DNA of 52,318 bases, taken from Akkermansiaceae bacterium (lineage in GTDB: Bacteria; Verrucomicrobiota; Verrucomicrobiia; Verrucomicrobiales; Akkermansiaceae). Made by a program: the position numbers and the translations under genes. This document shows positions 36,410 to 45,376 of this stretch, in pieces (within the stretch, counting starts at the first letter, position 1; every line of letters starts with the position of its first letter). The DNA lies in NCBI GenBank assembly GCA_947491475.1, contig CANLKN010000014.1, positions 1 through 52,318 on the forward strand. The letters are read 5' to 3'. Below the pieces are notes generated by a model. It saw only the letters and a list, made by a program, of their open reading frames with translations, was not told the DNA's origin and searched no databases.

Positions 36410-37126
36410 TCATTCGGTCAGCAGGGTTTCCAGATGTTCCATGACGGAGGTGGGGCCGACGTATTTATCACCTTCGTAGCTGGTTTTAATCAGTTTGCCT
36501 TCAATGTCGCAAAGAACCAGATTGGGGATGCCGCTGCCGGGATGGTTGAACTCCTTGCGGAATTTCTCCACCTTGGAGAGCTTGAGATGCGGCCAAGGCA
36601 TTTGCTTGTCTCGCGCGTATTTCTCCATTGAGTCCTCATCTCGATCACTGCTGATCAGAATCACTTCGAAGGCATCGCTTTTTTTCTCATTGTAAAACTC
36701 GACCAGCGAGGGAGTGAATTTCTGGCAGGGACCGCACCAGGATGCAGTGTAATAAAACATATAATACTTTGCGGGCTTCTTCAGTTCCCTGAATGACTTG
36801 AGCGACTTGCCGCTCAGTTTCACCAGATTGCCGTCGAGAATCTTGTCGAACGCGCTCTCGGGACCGGAGTCGGCCGCTGCGGCCTCAGCTTCGGGCTGCC
36901 ATTCCTCCAACAGCTTGGCGTCGTCCTCGCTGAGCACGGATGCCTTGAGTTTCACCTTGCGTCCGTCGCGCATCTTGAACTCGCCGGTTTTTTCGCCATC
37001 CGCATCAGCTACGGAGATGAGCTCGAGATCCGCCGTCTTGCCGTCGCTGCGGGTCCATGTGCGGAATTCGCCAAAGGCGGAAAGGGTGAAAAATCCAGCC
37101 AGCAGGAGTTGAAGTGTGGTTTTCAT
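36410..37126 (-). CDS. Secreted SHD1-thioredoxin-like protein
   Basis: This is a predicted exported thiol-disulfide protein. From the ATG at 37126 it has 238 residues: a signal peptide (MKTTLQLLLAGFFTLSAFG), an SHD1-type small beta domain (about 21-76, FRTWTRSDGKTADLELI and ASVLSEDDAKLL), an acidic linker, and a thioredoxin/tryparedoxin-like domain with WCGPC at 130-134 and a cis-Pro-like GSGIPNLVL. An upstream in-frame ATG at 37153 would overlap the nuoD stop by ATGA and add nine residues; the signal peptide favours the later start. It lies between nuoD and nuoE, which suggests co-expression with complex I, but a direct role there is inference. Confidence 0.85.
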   Translation of the reverse strand: MKTTLQLLLAGFFTLSAFGEFRTWTRSDGKTADLELISVADADGEKTGEFKMRDGRKVKLKASVLSEDDAKLLEEWQPEAEAAAADSGPESAFDKILDGNLVKLSGKSLKSFRELKKPAKYYMFYYTASWCGPCQKFTPSLVEFYNEKKSDAFEVILISSDRDEDSMEKYARDKQMPWPHLKLSKVEKFRKEFNHPGSGIPNLVLCDIEGKLIKTSYEGDKYVGPTSVMEHLETLLTE

Positions 37127-37149
37127 GGCAAGTGTGCTTGAGGGTGGAA

Positions 37150-38409
37150 TCATCGGTCGCACTCGCCCATCACGAAATCGAGCGAGCCGAGAATGGCGGG
37201 GATGTCGGAAACCATGTGGCCCGGCAGCAGGCGTGAGGTGATGGACAAGTTGCAGAACGAGGGGCTGCGGATTTTGAGGCGGTAGGGAACTCCGCCGCCC
37301 TTGGAGTGGATGTAGAATCCGAGCTCTCCCTTGGGGTTTTCCGCGGCGAAATAAACCTCGCCGACCGGTGCGTCGATGCCCTGGGTGGCGACGATGAAAT
37401 GATGGATGAGTTCCTCCATCGACATCATCACGCGTTCCTTGTCCGGCAGCATGCTTTTCGCCGCACCGATATTGACCGGGCCGGCGGGCATCGTATCGAG
37501 CACTTGGCGACAGATTTTCACCGACTGGCGCATTTCCTCCACCCGGATCTGATAGCGGGCGTAACAATCGCCTTCTTCCGCGATGGGCACGTCGAACTGA
37601 TAGTTCTCGTATCCGAGGTAGGGGCTGTCCTTGCGCAGGTCGCGCGGCACGCCGGAGGCGCGGAGGTTCGGGCCGGTGAGGCCCCAGGCAATGGCGGATT
37701 CGCGGCTGATCACGCCGACATCGACCATCCGGTCGAGGAAGATTTTGTTCTTATCAAGCAGCTTGCAGATTTCCCCGATGGCCACTTCGCACTCGGTGAG
37801 AAATTTGCGCACGGCGGCCTCGAATCCTGGCGGCATGTCGCGGAGTTGGCCGCCGGCACGGGTATAGGAAGTGGTGAAACGTGCGCCGGTGAGCTGTTCG
37901 CAGAGGTTGTGGACTTTTTCCCGCTCCACCATGGTGTAGAGGAAAACCGTCATCGCGCCCACGTCCATGGCACAGACGCCCACGCCGAGCATATGGGAGG
38001 AAAGGCGGGCGAGTTCGCAGCAGAGAACGCGCAGGGCCTGGCCGCGCGGCGGCAGCGTCCAGTCCATGAGTTTCTCCACGGCGCAGGCATAAGCCACGTT
38101 GTTGGCGAGCGGTGCGAGATAATCCAGGCGGTCCGTGTAGGGCACAAACTGGTTGTAGTGCATGTTTTCGGCGATCTTTTCATCGCCGCGGTGAAGAAAA
38201 CCGACATCCGGCTCCGCTTTGGCGATGACCTCGCCGTCGAGTTCTAAAACGAGACGCAGCACGCCGTGGGTAGCCGGGTGGGAGGGCCCCATGTTGAGCA
38301 CCATGCGCTCGCCGACCAGGTCGTCGGTCTCCGCGTGGTAGCTTTCCGCAGCGCTTGCGGCGCGGGCGATGGTGTCTGGCGTTTCGATTTCGGTGGTGGA
38401 ATTACTCAT
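37150..38409 (-). CDS. nuoD: NADH-quinone oxidoreductase subunit D
   Basis: This is the 49-kDa-type subunit of complex I that lines the quinone pocket. Starting at ATG 38409 gives 419 residues, normal for the family. Motifs are VLNMGPSHPATHGVLR near the start, DVGFLHRGDEKIAEN, YTDRLDYLAPLANNVAY, and the C-terminal DIPAILGSLDFVMGECDR. The frame stays open for 102 codons further upstream, but that part overlaps the preceding ATPase gene in another frame and does not look like nuoD. No nuoC or nuoB precedes it here, so the complex I genes are split. Confidence 0.95.
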   Translation of the reverse strand: MSNSTTEIETPDTIARAASAAESYHAETDDLVGERMVLNMGPSHPATHGVLRLVLELDGEVIAKAEPDVGFLHRGDEKIAENMHYNQFVPYTDRLDYLAPLANNVAYACAVEKLMDWTLPPRGQALRVLCCELARLSSHMLGVGVCAMDVGAMTVFLYTMVEREKVHNLCEQLTGARFTTSYTRAGGQLRDMPPGFEAAVRKFLTECEVAIGEICKLLDKNKIFLDRMVDVGVISRESAIAWGLTGPNLRASGVPRDLRKDSPYLGYENYQFDVPIAEEGDCYARYQIRVEEMRQSVKICRQVLDTMPAGPVNIGAAKSMLPDKERVMMSMEELIHHFIVATQGIDAPVGEVYFAAENPKGELGFYIHSKGGGVPYRLKIRSPSFCNLSITSRLLPGHMVSDIPAILGSLDFVMGECDR

Positions 38410-38503
38410 GCCGTTGCCGCACGAATAAGCACCCAAAGCCCTCCCTGCCGCAAGGGGTTTGTGATTTTTTTCATGCTGTGCCGCGGTCGTCGCGCTCGCG
38501 GAA

Positions 38504-39784
38504 TTAGCGCGGCAAAACATCCACGCGTTGGGCATCCGGTGGGTTTCCAGCAGTGACTGATTCGTGGGACCGGACTGGCTGCCGGGGCAGTTCTGATTCT
38601 TCGGCAAACCCCTCCATCCGGGGGGGATCCGGCGCGGGCGCGGGAGGGACATCACGTTTTGCGGGAACGACCGCCACCGCAGCCTCGGCTGTTTGCCAGG
38701 CCAGAGCGGCTTCACGGATCAATCCTCGGGCGTGCTTTCCGGCGTTTTTGCGGTCGATCCAAGCCAGCAACTGGCGGCCCAGCCCCGGCGCTCGGGATTC
38801 CAGCAGGGCCACCATTTCCTCCTCGGTCAGCGGCTCCAGATCCACCACCACCTCGGAGAGGCGGTCGTTGAGTCCACTGCTGAGGCGGGGCAGGAACGCG
38901 CTTTCCCAGACGTCGAGATTGAGCGAGAGGATCGCATCGAAGCGTTCGGTGGCTTGGCGCAGGCTGCTGAGAAAGGCGGCCAGCTTGAGGGCCGCGTTTT
39001 CATCGCAGGAAAACCCATCCAGTTCATCGGCCACCAGCACGACGCGGGTCAGCAATGTGAGCATGCCCAACAGTGCCGCCAAGCGCTCCATCCGCACGCC
39101 GTCAGCCGCTTGGCCGCCGTGCACCGCGTCGGTGATCGCCCTGAGGCGCATTGGACTGTCCGCAGGGGTCGCCGCGAAGCGGAAAAAGAGATCCACCCAG
39201 TAGGCAATTTCGCGCACTGGGAGGTCGCAGCGCAGCGCCAATTCCAGACTGAGCCGTTGGCCGAGCACCTCGAAGTTCTCGCGCGCCCAGTGCGCGGTGG
39301 CTGCATTCGGATGGTGGAAATCGAAGGTCTCGATCGGGCGGGTGCGCAGCGCGGAGATTGCAGCCTCGCGGTCCTGGCAGGGCACTTCTCCCGAATTCAC
39401 CAGCGGTTGCAGGGCGGCGGCAAACAAACGCCGCGATACCAGATCGAGCATGCAGAGCCCGCCGGATGCGGGCAGTTGGCGCAATAAACGCTGCACGATG
39501 TCATCGGTCACCGTGGAGGCATCGATCTGGCAGCCGAAGGCCGCGTGCAGCGGGATGAACACGTGGCTTGCTCCGAGTTGGTGCTGGATGCGTGAAAGCA
39601 AGTGGGTTTTTCCATGCCCGGCACGCGGTGCGCGCAGCAAAATACAGCGCCCCGGTTTCTCCACCGGTATGGATAAAATCCCATGCAGTGCCTCATAGGC
39701 CCGGCGGTTCACAGATGCCGCATGGGCTGCGGGCGGGCGCCCGAGTGATTCGAAAAGCAACTGGAAGGGATGTTCGCTGGCCAT
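38504..39784 (-). CDS. P-loop (AAA-like) ATPase with a variant Walker A
   Basis: The 426-residue protein is predicted to be a cytoplasmic ATPase of unknown role. The Walker A region at residues 52-60 reads APRAGHGKT, with Ala where the first Gly normally sits, preceded by a strand (CILLR). Walker B is VVLVADELDGF with D253 and E254. The segment LRQATERFDAILSLNLDVWESAF resembles sensor-1 regions of AAA/ORC-like ATPases. The last 70 residues are Pro- and Ala-rich and probably disordered. I cannot assign a family member name. It stands upstream of nuoD on the same strand with a 94-bp gap. Confidence 0.75.
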   Translation of the reverse strand: MASEHPFQLLFESLGRPPAAHAASVNRRAYEALHGILSIPVEKPGRCILLRAPRAGHGKTHLLSRIQHQLGASHVFIPLHAAFGCQIDASTVTDDIVQRLLRQLPASGGLCMLDLVSRRLFAAALQPLVNSGEVPCQDREAAISALRTRPIETFDFHHPNAATAHWARENFEVLGQRLSLELALRCDLPVREIAYWVDLFFRFAATPADSPMRLRAITDAVHGGQAADGVRMERLAALLGMLTLLTRVVLVADELDGFSCDENAALKLAAFLSSLRQATERFDAILSLNLDVWESAFLPRLSSGLNDRLSEVVVDLEPLTEEEMVALLESRAPGLGRQLLAWIDRKNAGKHARGLIREAALAWQTAEAAVAVVPAKRDVPPAPAPDPPRMEGFAEESELPRQPVRSHESVTAGNPPDAQRVDVLPR

Positions 39785-39903
39785 GGTTCTCAGTCGTTAG
39801 ACTTGAGTGAAGCTGGCGGGCTTTTTGCGGCTTCACAAGTGCGCAGCCACCCACGCTGCGGATTCCTTCTGGCAATTCGCCGGTCCTCTGCTTGGATTCC
39901 GCC

Positions 39904-40413
39904 ATGCAGTCCTATCTCGTCATGACCGTGCTCGGCAGCGACCGCCCGGGCCTTGTGAGATCCCTCGCCGATGCCGTGGCAAAACACGGCGGCAACTGGC
40001 TGGAAAGCCGCATGGCGCGCCTGGCCGGCCAATTTGCCGGAATCGTGCGCATCGAGTGCGAGTCCGCCGCCGTCGATGCATTACTGCGTGAACTGGAATC
40101 TCCCGGCATTCCTGGCTTGACCATCCATGCCGTGCGCGAGTCCGCCGGAAATCCACCCAGCCGCCGCACCCTCGGCGTGGAGGTCGTTGGCAATGACCGC
40201 CCCGGCATCGTGCGCGAACTCACCGCCGCGATCGCCAATGCCGGTGGCAACGTCGAGGAACTCACCACCGGCCTGGAAAGCGCGCCGATGAGCGGTCACC
40301 CGATGTTCCGTGCAAAAGGCGTGATTTCCATCCCGGAAAACGCCGAACCCTCCACTCTCACCGCCGCCATCGAGACCCTCGGCGGCGATCTCACCGTGGA
40401 CATCACGGTTTAA
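39904..40413 (+). CDS. Tandem ACT-domain protein (GcvR-like)
   Basis: This 169-residue protein consists of two ACT domains (about residues 4-75 and 85-165), each beginning with a GxDRPG ligand-site motif (LGSDRPGLVRSLADAV and VGNDRPGIVRELTAAI). The layout matches GcvR-type regulators, which sense amino acids and act through protein contacts. The ATG at 39904 is preferred to a TTG four codons earlier. Its TAA stop shares bases with the TAA of the convergent permease gene (TTAA at 40410-40413). A role in glycine-cleavage control is possible, but no gcv genes are nearby. Confidence 0.85.
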   Translation: MQSYLVMTVLGSDRPGLVRSLADAVAKHGGNWLESRMARLAGQFAGIVRIECESAAVDALLRELESPGIPGLTIHAVRESAGNPPSRRTLGVEVVGNDRPGIVRELTAAIANAGGNVEELTTGLESAPMSGHPMFRAKGVISIPENAEPSTLTAAIETLGGDLTVDITV

Positions 40414-42251
40414 AACGGCCAGATGATCGGGATCAGCAGGCAGGAGATGATCCAGCAGATGATGTTCAGCGGAATGCCGACGCGCAGGAAGTCGGAAAAT
40501 TTGAAACCGCCGGGACCATACACCATCATGTGTGTCTGATAACCCATCGGGAGCGCGAAGGCGGTGGATGCGGCCACCGTCACCGCCATCACAAAGGGCC
40601 AGTGGCTCACCCCAAGGCTGTGGGCCAGAGTCACGACGATGGGCACCATCATCACCGCCGTGGCGTTGTTGGAAAGCACCTCGGTGAGCAGCACCGTCAG
40701 CAGGAAAACGCTCCACAGCAGAACCAGGGGCAGCCAGTCCGGGGCGACGAAGCCCTGTGCCATCATCACCATGCCCTCGGCCAGCCACTTCGCGGTGCCT
40801 GTGGACTGCATCGCCATTCCCAGGCCTAACAATCCGTAGAGCATCAGCAGCACCTGCCAGTCGATGCTGGCGTATGCCTCGCGTGGGGTGACGATTTTCG
40901 ACCACAGCAAAACCAGCGCGCCGACCATCGCCGCGTAGTGGATCGGAATCTTCGGGATGATGGGAAACATGCCATTCTTGCCACCCAGCACATCCGTCAG
41001 GGTGGCGACGAGAACCACGCCGATCAGCACAGCCCATGCGACCCATGCGTGGTGCTGGGGCTTCTTGTTTTCCGTCGCCACCGGCACATCCTCAGGTGCG
41101 TCCGTCAGGACGAAGTCACGGGTGGCTTCGAGGGCTTCCAGATTGTTCTGCGGGGTGATGGCCAGCAGGGTGTCGCCGATTTCCAGCGGGATTTCTGCGA
41201 GTTGATGGGTGATGTTCACCCCGTTCCGGTGGACGGCCATGACCACGCAATTGTAGTGCTGGCGGAAGTCCGCGGCCGCCAGTGTCTGCCCGGCGAGCGA
41301 GGATTCATCGCGGATGACGAGTTCGGTCACCACGCCCTCGATGGTGGAAAGCAGGTTGGCCCCGATCTCGGAAAACAACTCGTCGGACTTGCCCTTGCGG
41401 CCCGCGCGACCGTGCAGGGCGATCAGGAAACGGTCGTTCTTTTCCACCGTCAGAGTGTTGAGTGCGTGCATTTCGCGCGCGCCCTGGCGGCGGACTTCCA
41501 TGATGTGGATGTCCTTTCCGCGCTCGAAAAGCGGCGTTTCCCGCAGCGACCGGCCGACCAGCGGGGAGTTCTCGCCGATCAGGATGTGATAGAGCGGCGT
41601 CGTGCGGTCCTTGATTTCCAGGCTGCCGGAAATGGTCGTGCGTGAGGGGATCAGCTTCGGCCCGAAGATCGTGAGATAAGCAATGCCGGCGATGGCCAGC
41701 GGAATGCCGACGGGCGCGAGCTGGAACATCGACATCGGCTCCAGTTTCATCTCCTTAAGCGTGCCGTTGACGAGGATGTTGGTGGAAGTGCCGATGAGCG
41801 TGCAGACGCCGCCGAGGATGGAGCAATACGAGAGCGGCATCAGCAGCCGTGAGGGCGCGATTTCCTTCGAGCGGGCGAAGCCGAGCGTCACTGGCAGCAG
41901 GATCGCCACAATGGCGGTGTTGTTCATCCAAGCACTGAAAAAGGCGGCGAGCACCGAGAATCCGAGGATCGCCCAGCGGGTGTTGCTTGGCAGTCGGTCG
42001 CGCAGCACGCGGCCGATGTGGTCCACCGCCCCGGATGCCTCCAGCGCTCCGCCGATCACGAACAGCGAGGCGATGGCAAGCGGCGCCTCGTTCTTGAAAA
42101 CATCCGTCATCTTCGACGGATCGATCAAACCGAGTGCGACCACCGCGCAGAGCACGGTCAGCGCGATCACATCGGGAGCCGCCCATTCGCGAATGAACGC
42201 GATGAGTGTGATGACGATGAGCGCCAGGGTGAGTGCGATGGGCCAATCCAT
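40410..42251 (-). CDS. SLC13 (DASS) family permease with two TrkA_C domains
   Basis: This is a predicted inner-membrane anion or dicarboxylate/sulfate transporter. The 613 residues comprise an N-terminal membrane half (with MNNTAIVAILLPV and the signature ILGGVCTLIGTSTNILVNG), a cytoplasmic insert of two TrkA_C/RCK_C domains (about 205-290 and 300-385), and a C-terminal membrane half with LSNNATAVMMVPIVVTLA. Two Asn-Asn/Thr re-entrant motifs, one per half, fit the inverted-repeat fold of the family. The substrate cannot be deduced. It is convergent with the ACT-domain gene, the stops overlapping by four bases. Confidence 0.92.
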   Translation of the reverse strand: MDWPIALTLALIVITLIAFIREWAAPDVIALTVLCAVVALGLIDPSKMTDVFKNEAPLAIASLFVIGGALEASGAVDHIGRVLRDRLPSNTRWAILGFSVLAAFFSAWMNNTAIVAILLPVTLGFARSKEIAPSRLLMPLSYCSILGGVCTLIGTSTNILVNGTLKEMKLEPMSMFQLAPVGIPLAIAGIAYLTIFGPKLIPSRTTISGSLEIKDRTTPLYHILIGENSPLVGRSLRETPLFERGKDIHIMEVRRQGAREMHALNTLTVEKNDRFLIALHGRAGRKGKSDELFSEIGANLLSTIEGVVTELVIRDESSLAGQTLAAADFRQHYNCVVMAVHRNGVNITHQLAEIPLEIGDTLLAITPQNNLEALEATRDFVLTDAPEDVPVATENKKPQHHAWVAWAVLIGVVLVATLTDVLGGKNGMFPIIPKIPIHYAAMVGALVLLWSKIVTPREAYASIDWQVLLMLYGLLGLGMAMQSTGTAKWLAEGMVMMAQGFVAPDWLPLVLLWSVFLLTVLLTEVLSNNATAVMMVPIVVTLAHSLGVSHWPFVMAVTVAASTAFALPMGYQTHMMVYGPGGFKFSDFLRVGIPLNIICWIISCLLIPIIWPF

Positions 42252-42365
42252 GACGAGGTTCCCGTGCGGGGCGCGGATGCCTTGAACCGCCCGAAGCCGT
42301 TTGGCAAGACCGCGATCAATGTTTAGCGTTTCATGTTTAAAGTTTCATGCACCATATTCCATCCC

Positions 42366-42605
42366 ATGCCCCGTCCGTGGATTTCCACCAACCTTGCCAT
42401 CTCCGCCGATGGGAAAATCGACTCCACCGCCAGCCGCCCGTCCGGCTGGACCTCCCGCGACGACCACGCCCGCCTCTTGAAACTCCGTGAGTCCGCCGAC
42501 GCCTTGATCGTCGGCTGCGGCACCTCGGAGGCTGATCGCATGACGCTCATCGTTCAGCCTCGATCCTCCTCACTGCGCAGAGGACTGGAATTCTCCGCCT
42601 GTTAG
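42366..42605 (+). pseudogene. Truncated RibD-type reductase remnant
   Basis: The first 60 residues from ATG 42366 match the N-terminus of RibD C-terminal (dihydrofolate-reductase-like) reductases of riboflavin biosynthesis: WISTNLAISADGKI, then GWTSRDDHARLLKLRESADA and GCGTSEADRMTL. After about base 42550 the similarity stops and the last 20 codons read through the end of the convergent folC. The usual enzyme has over 200 residues, so about two thirds is missing. This looks like a deletion junction. A short stand-alone protein cannot be excluded. Confidence 0.65.
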
Positions 42606-43787
42606 ATAGGCGCGCGCCTCGCCGACGAGAAAAAGCGAACCGGCCACAAGAATCGGTTCTTGATGAGTTTTCGCGGCGGTGAATGCGGCCACGAAGTGAT
42701 CATATCTTCCGTGCGGAGGAGCGCCCGGGGGCAGGCATGCAGCCAGCTCGTCCGGCGGCACGGTGCGCGGCGTATCCACCGGACAGAGCAGGATGCGCGC
42801 GGCCAGGGGAGCGAGGATTTCAAGGATGCCAGCGATGTCCTTGGCGGCCACCGCGCTGAAAATGAGTGTGGGCTTTGCGGCGGGAAACATCATCCGCCAT
42901 GTCTGCGCAAGGACGGCAGCGGAGTGCGGGTTGTGCGCACCGTCGAGAATGACGCCGGGTTGGATTTCCTCGAAGCGCCCGGGCCAGCTCAATTTGGACA
43001 AGCCGTAGCGTATGATTTCCTCGCGCAGCGGCAGGCCGGCGGCGTGCAGTGCGGCCACCGCCAGCGCCGCATTCCATTGCTGATGCCTGCCGGCCAGCGC
43101 GAGCGGATAGCCTAACAGCGGCTCTTCCACAAACATCAGCGGTGCGCGCGTTTCGTTGGCGTGTTGTTCCAGAACCTCCCTCGCGCCAGGCTCCTGCGGC
43201 GCAGAGATCGCCGGTTTTCCCGCGACGAAAATCCCGGCTTTCTCGGCGGCGATTTTCTCTATCGTATCGCCCAGCCATTGCATGTGATCCAGCCCGATGG
43301 GTGTGATCACGCAGACATCGGCGGGCACCGCAGTGGTGGCATCGAACCGGCCGCCCATGCCGGTTTCCAAAACAATCAACTCGCAGCCGCACTCGCGGAA
43401 CCAGCGCATGGCCAGCACAAGCGTGATCTCGAAAAACGTGGGATGCGTCTCCATCCGCTCGCTGATAGTCCGCAGCTCGCTGAGCATCGCGGCGCAGTTT
43501 TCCTCCGGAATTTGCCGGCCGGACACCTGGATGCGCTCGCGGAAATCGATCAAATGTGGCGAGGTGAACAAGCCGCTGCGACGGCCACAGGCGCGCGCGA
43601 TGCTGTCGATCATCGCACAAGTGCTGCCCTTGCCGTTGGTGCCCGCCACGTGGATCACCTGCGTGCCATGCGCCGGGAATGCGAGGTATTCGCGCAAAAG
43701 GCGGCGCGCTCCGTCGAGCCCGAGTTTGATCCCGAACATCTGGGTGGAAAACAACCACTCGATGGCTTCGCGGTAGTGCATGCTCAA
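42570..43787 (-). CDS. folC: Folylpolyglutamate synthase / dihydrofolate synthase
   Basis: This cytoplasmic Mur-ligase-like enzyme adds glutamate to folates or dihydropteroate. The 405 residues have the P-loop AGTNGKGST at 48-56, the flanking SGLFTSPHLIDFRERI, the metal-site region ETGMGGRFDATTAV, LDHMQWLGDTIEKIAAEKAGI, and the C-terminal VILDGAHNPHSAAVL. Length is normal. The start could be either of two Met codons (MSMHYREAI or MHYREAI). The DUF2062 gene ends only 1 bp upstream, so the two are probably co-transcribed. Confidence 0.95.
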   Translation of the reverse strand: MSMHYREAIEWLFSTQMFGIKLGLDGARRLLREYLAFPAHGTQVIHVAGTNGKGSTCAMIDSIARACGRRSGLFTSPHLIDFRERIQVSGRQIPEENCAAMLSELRTISERMETHPTFFEITLVLAMRWFRECGCELIVLETGMGGRFDATTAVPADVCVITPIGLDHMQWLGDTIEKIAAEKAGIFVAGKPAISAPQEPGAREVLEQHANETRAPLMFVEEPLLGYPLALAGRHQQWNAALAVAALHAAGLPLREEIIRYGLSKLSWPGRFEEIQPGVILDGAHNPHSAAVLAQTWRMMFPAAKPTLIFSAVAAKDIAGILEILAPLAARILLCPVDTPRTVPPDELAACLPPGAPPHGRYDHFVAAFTAAKTHQEPILVAGSLFLVGEARAYLTGGEFQSSAQ

Positions 43788-43788
43788 A

Positions 43789-44340
43789 TCAGGTTCCGCA
43801 GCCCGGGGGGACCGGTTTCCGACGGCGCACCGGCAGGTGCTGTGGCATGACGGCCGAGAACAAGTGCACCAGCGGATAGGCGCAAAGCGCCAGCACCACG
43901 CCGGAGGTGATCATGCCGAGAATGAAGCTCGCCGCGTTCAGATACCCGACGCCGGGCACTTCGAACTGAACTTTGGTTAAAAAATCCGGCATCGGCACCA
44001 GCAGCTTGTCGCGCAGCCATTGGCCGAGCGCGAACTGGCAATAAAGCACCGGCGGCGTGGTGATCGGGTTGGTGATCCAACAACCGGCGACGGCGAAGGG
44101 GATATTGGCACGGAAACGCATCGCAAACAGCACCGCCGGGATCATTTGAAAAGGCATCAGCATCATTGCGAAAAACAAGCCAATCGCCAGACCGGTGGCC
44201 ACGGTGTCGCGGCAGGGGATCCACAGGGCACGGTTGGCGATCGGCTTGGAAATCGCCTGCCACCATGGGCGGTCGCGCAAACGGCGGTGCCGCAGCGACT
44301 TGAGCGTCTGGCGGACCAGCCTTAGGTAGCGTTTTTTCAT
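43789..44340 (-). CDS. DUF2062 family membrane protein
   Basis: This 183-residue membrane protein matches the DUF2062 family by its layout: a basic N-terminus, an amphipathic stretch with IPCRDTVATGLAIGLFF, then MMLMPFQMIPAVLFAMRF, FAVAGCWITNPITTPPVLY and a further hydrophobic helix (ASFILGMITSGVVLALCAYP). The GCWITNPITTPP motif is characteristic of the family. Its function is unknown; members are often found near glycosyltransferases or folate genes. It immediately precedes folC on the same strand. Confidence 0.85.
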   Translation of the reverse strand: MKKRYLRLVRQTLKSLRHRRLRDRPWWQAISKPIANRALWIPCRDTVATGLAIGLFFAMMLMPFQMIPAVLFAMRFRANIPFAVAGCWITNPITTPPVLYCQFALGQWLRDKLLVPMPDFLTKVQFEVPGVGYLNAASFILGMITSGVVLALCAYPLVHLFSAVMPQHLPVRRRKPVPPGCGT

Positions 44341-44431
44341 GCGGGATTCGGAAAGACGCGCGGAACATCCTCTGCATGAGTCTCACAATCAACCGCAAAC
44401 ACCGCAAATTGGCGTGCTTGCGGGCAGCGGT

Positions 44432-44453
44432 GGCAGGCATGATTGCGCCTGCC
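44432..44453. repeat. Inverted repeat GGCAGGC-N8-GCCTGCC
   Basis: Perfect 7-bp arms around an 8-nt loop lie in the space between the end of the thrombospondin-repeat gene and the DUF2062 start. It could mark the transcript end of the secreted-protein pair, but neither strand has a U-tract after it. Confidence 0.4.
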
Positions 44454-44534
44454 CATGTATCACGCAATCCAACACTGCAGGCCTGGCGCTGGAGGTATTC
44501 CCGTATGATACGATTCCGCGGGGTTCCGCCATGC

Positions 44535-45344
44535 TCAATGGGGTTTCAGGGTGAAGAAACCTTTCGGGCTGCCGGCGACAGGTTCGTTGATGCTTTGCAC
44601 GGTGGGTTGGGTGCCGGCATCGATTTGTTCGATAACATGCCAATCCTTCAAGTCCTCGGAAAACAGCACGTCATAGCTCACATGCGCGAGCGCGGTGAAC
44701 TGGATCTTGTGCGGCGCACCTTCAGGTTGCAGTTGGATTTCCGGCTCGGAAGCACTGACGATGAACTGCGGATCACTGACACCATTCTCATCACTGTCGG
44801 TGGAAATCGGATCGAGATCGACCGCGATCTCCGTGCCGTCTCGGAGCCCGTCGCCATCGCTGTCGGGCAGCAAGAGATCGCTGCCGGAACTCACCTCATC
44901 AGAGTCTGAGAGTCCGTCGTCATCGCTGTCTGCAATGAGCGGATCGGTGCTGGAATCATTGACCTCACTATGGTCTGAGAGTCCGTCATCATCGCTATCG
45001 GGATCCAGCGGGTTGGTGCCGAGATCGGTTTCCTCCTGTTCGGGTATGCCATCTCCGTCGCTATCATCGTTGAAAGGATCGGTTTCCTGAAACAACTCAT
45101 CGCCGTCCGGAATGCCGTCCAAGTCCGTGTCAGGATCGAGGGGAAATGTGCCGCTGGCTTTTTCCTGTCCGTCGATGACTCCGTCGCCATCGGAATCGTC
45201 ATTGAATGGGTCGGTGCCGAGGGTGGCCTCTTCGATGTCGAACAAGCCGTCGGAGTCGGAGTCCTGGGGCTCGTTTTGCGCATGTGCAGGTGATGCCAAG
45301 AGGGCCAGAATGGCGAAAACGTTGGGAAATGAAGGTGTCTTCAT
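44535..45344 (-). CDS. Secreted thrombospondin type 3 repeat protein
   Basis: This 269-residue secreted protein has a signal peptide (MKTPSFPNVFAILALLASPAHA) and eight calcium-binding DxDxDGxxD-type repeats between about residues 27 and 185 (for example DSDGDGVIDGQE, DSDDDGLSDHSE, with DSDENGVSD as the last). The C-terminal part (SYDVLFSEDLKDWHVIEQI ... GSPKGFFTLK) is a beta-domain commonly seen at the end of exported verrucomicrobial proteins. It should be rigid and calcium-dependent outside the cell. It follows the 604-residue secreted protein by 32 bp, so the two are probably made together. Confidence 0.88.
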   Translation of the reverse strand: MKTPSFPNVFAILALLASPAHAQNEPQDSDSDGLFDIEEATLGTDPFNDDSDGDGVIDGQEKASGTFPLDPDTDLDGIPDGDELFQETDPFNDDSDGDGIPEQEETDLGTNPLDPDSDDDGLSDHSEVNDSSTDPLIADSDDDGLSDSDEVSSGSDLLLPDSDGDGLRDGTEIAVDLDPISTDSDENGVSDPQFIVSASEPEIQLQPEGAPHKIQFTALAHVSYDVLFSEDLKDWHVIEQIDAGTQPTVQSINEPVAGSPKGFFTLKPH

Positions 45345-45376
45345 GATGGTAGAACGGTTGAGGCTGAAGTCATCGC

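Noticed and set aside
37567-38715. Longer versions of nuoD (to 38715) and of the thioredoxin-like gene (to 37567)
   Set aside because: The extra codons overlap neighbouring genes in other frames and carry no family sequence; internal ATGs give normal lengths and, for the latter, a signal peptide.
44432-44453. Hairpin as an intrinsic terminator
   Set aside because: Neither strand shows a U-tract after the stem.
43784-44467. A 227-codon frame overlapping the DUF2062 gene
   Set aside because: It is a frame-shifted shadow; the DUF2062 frame has the family motif and hydrophobic pattern.
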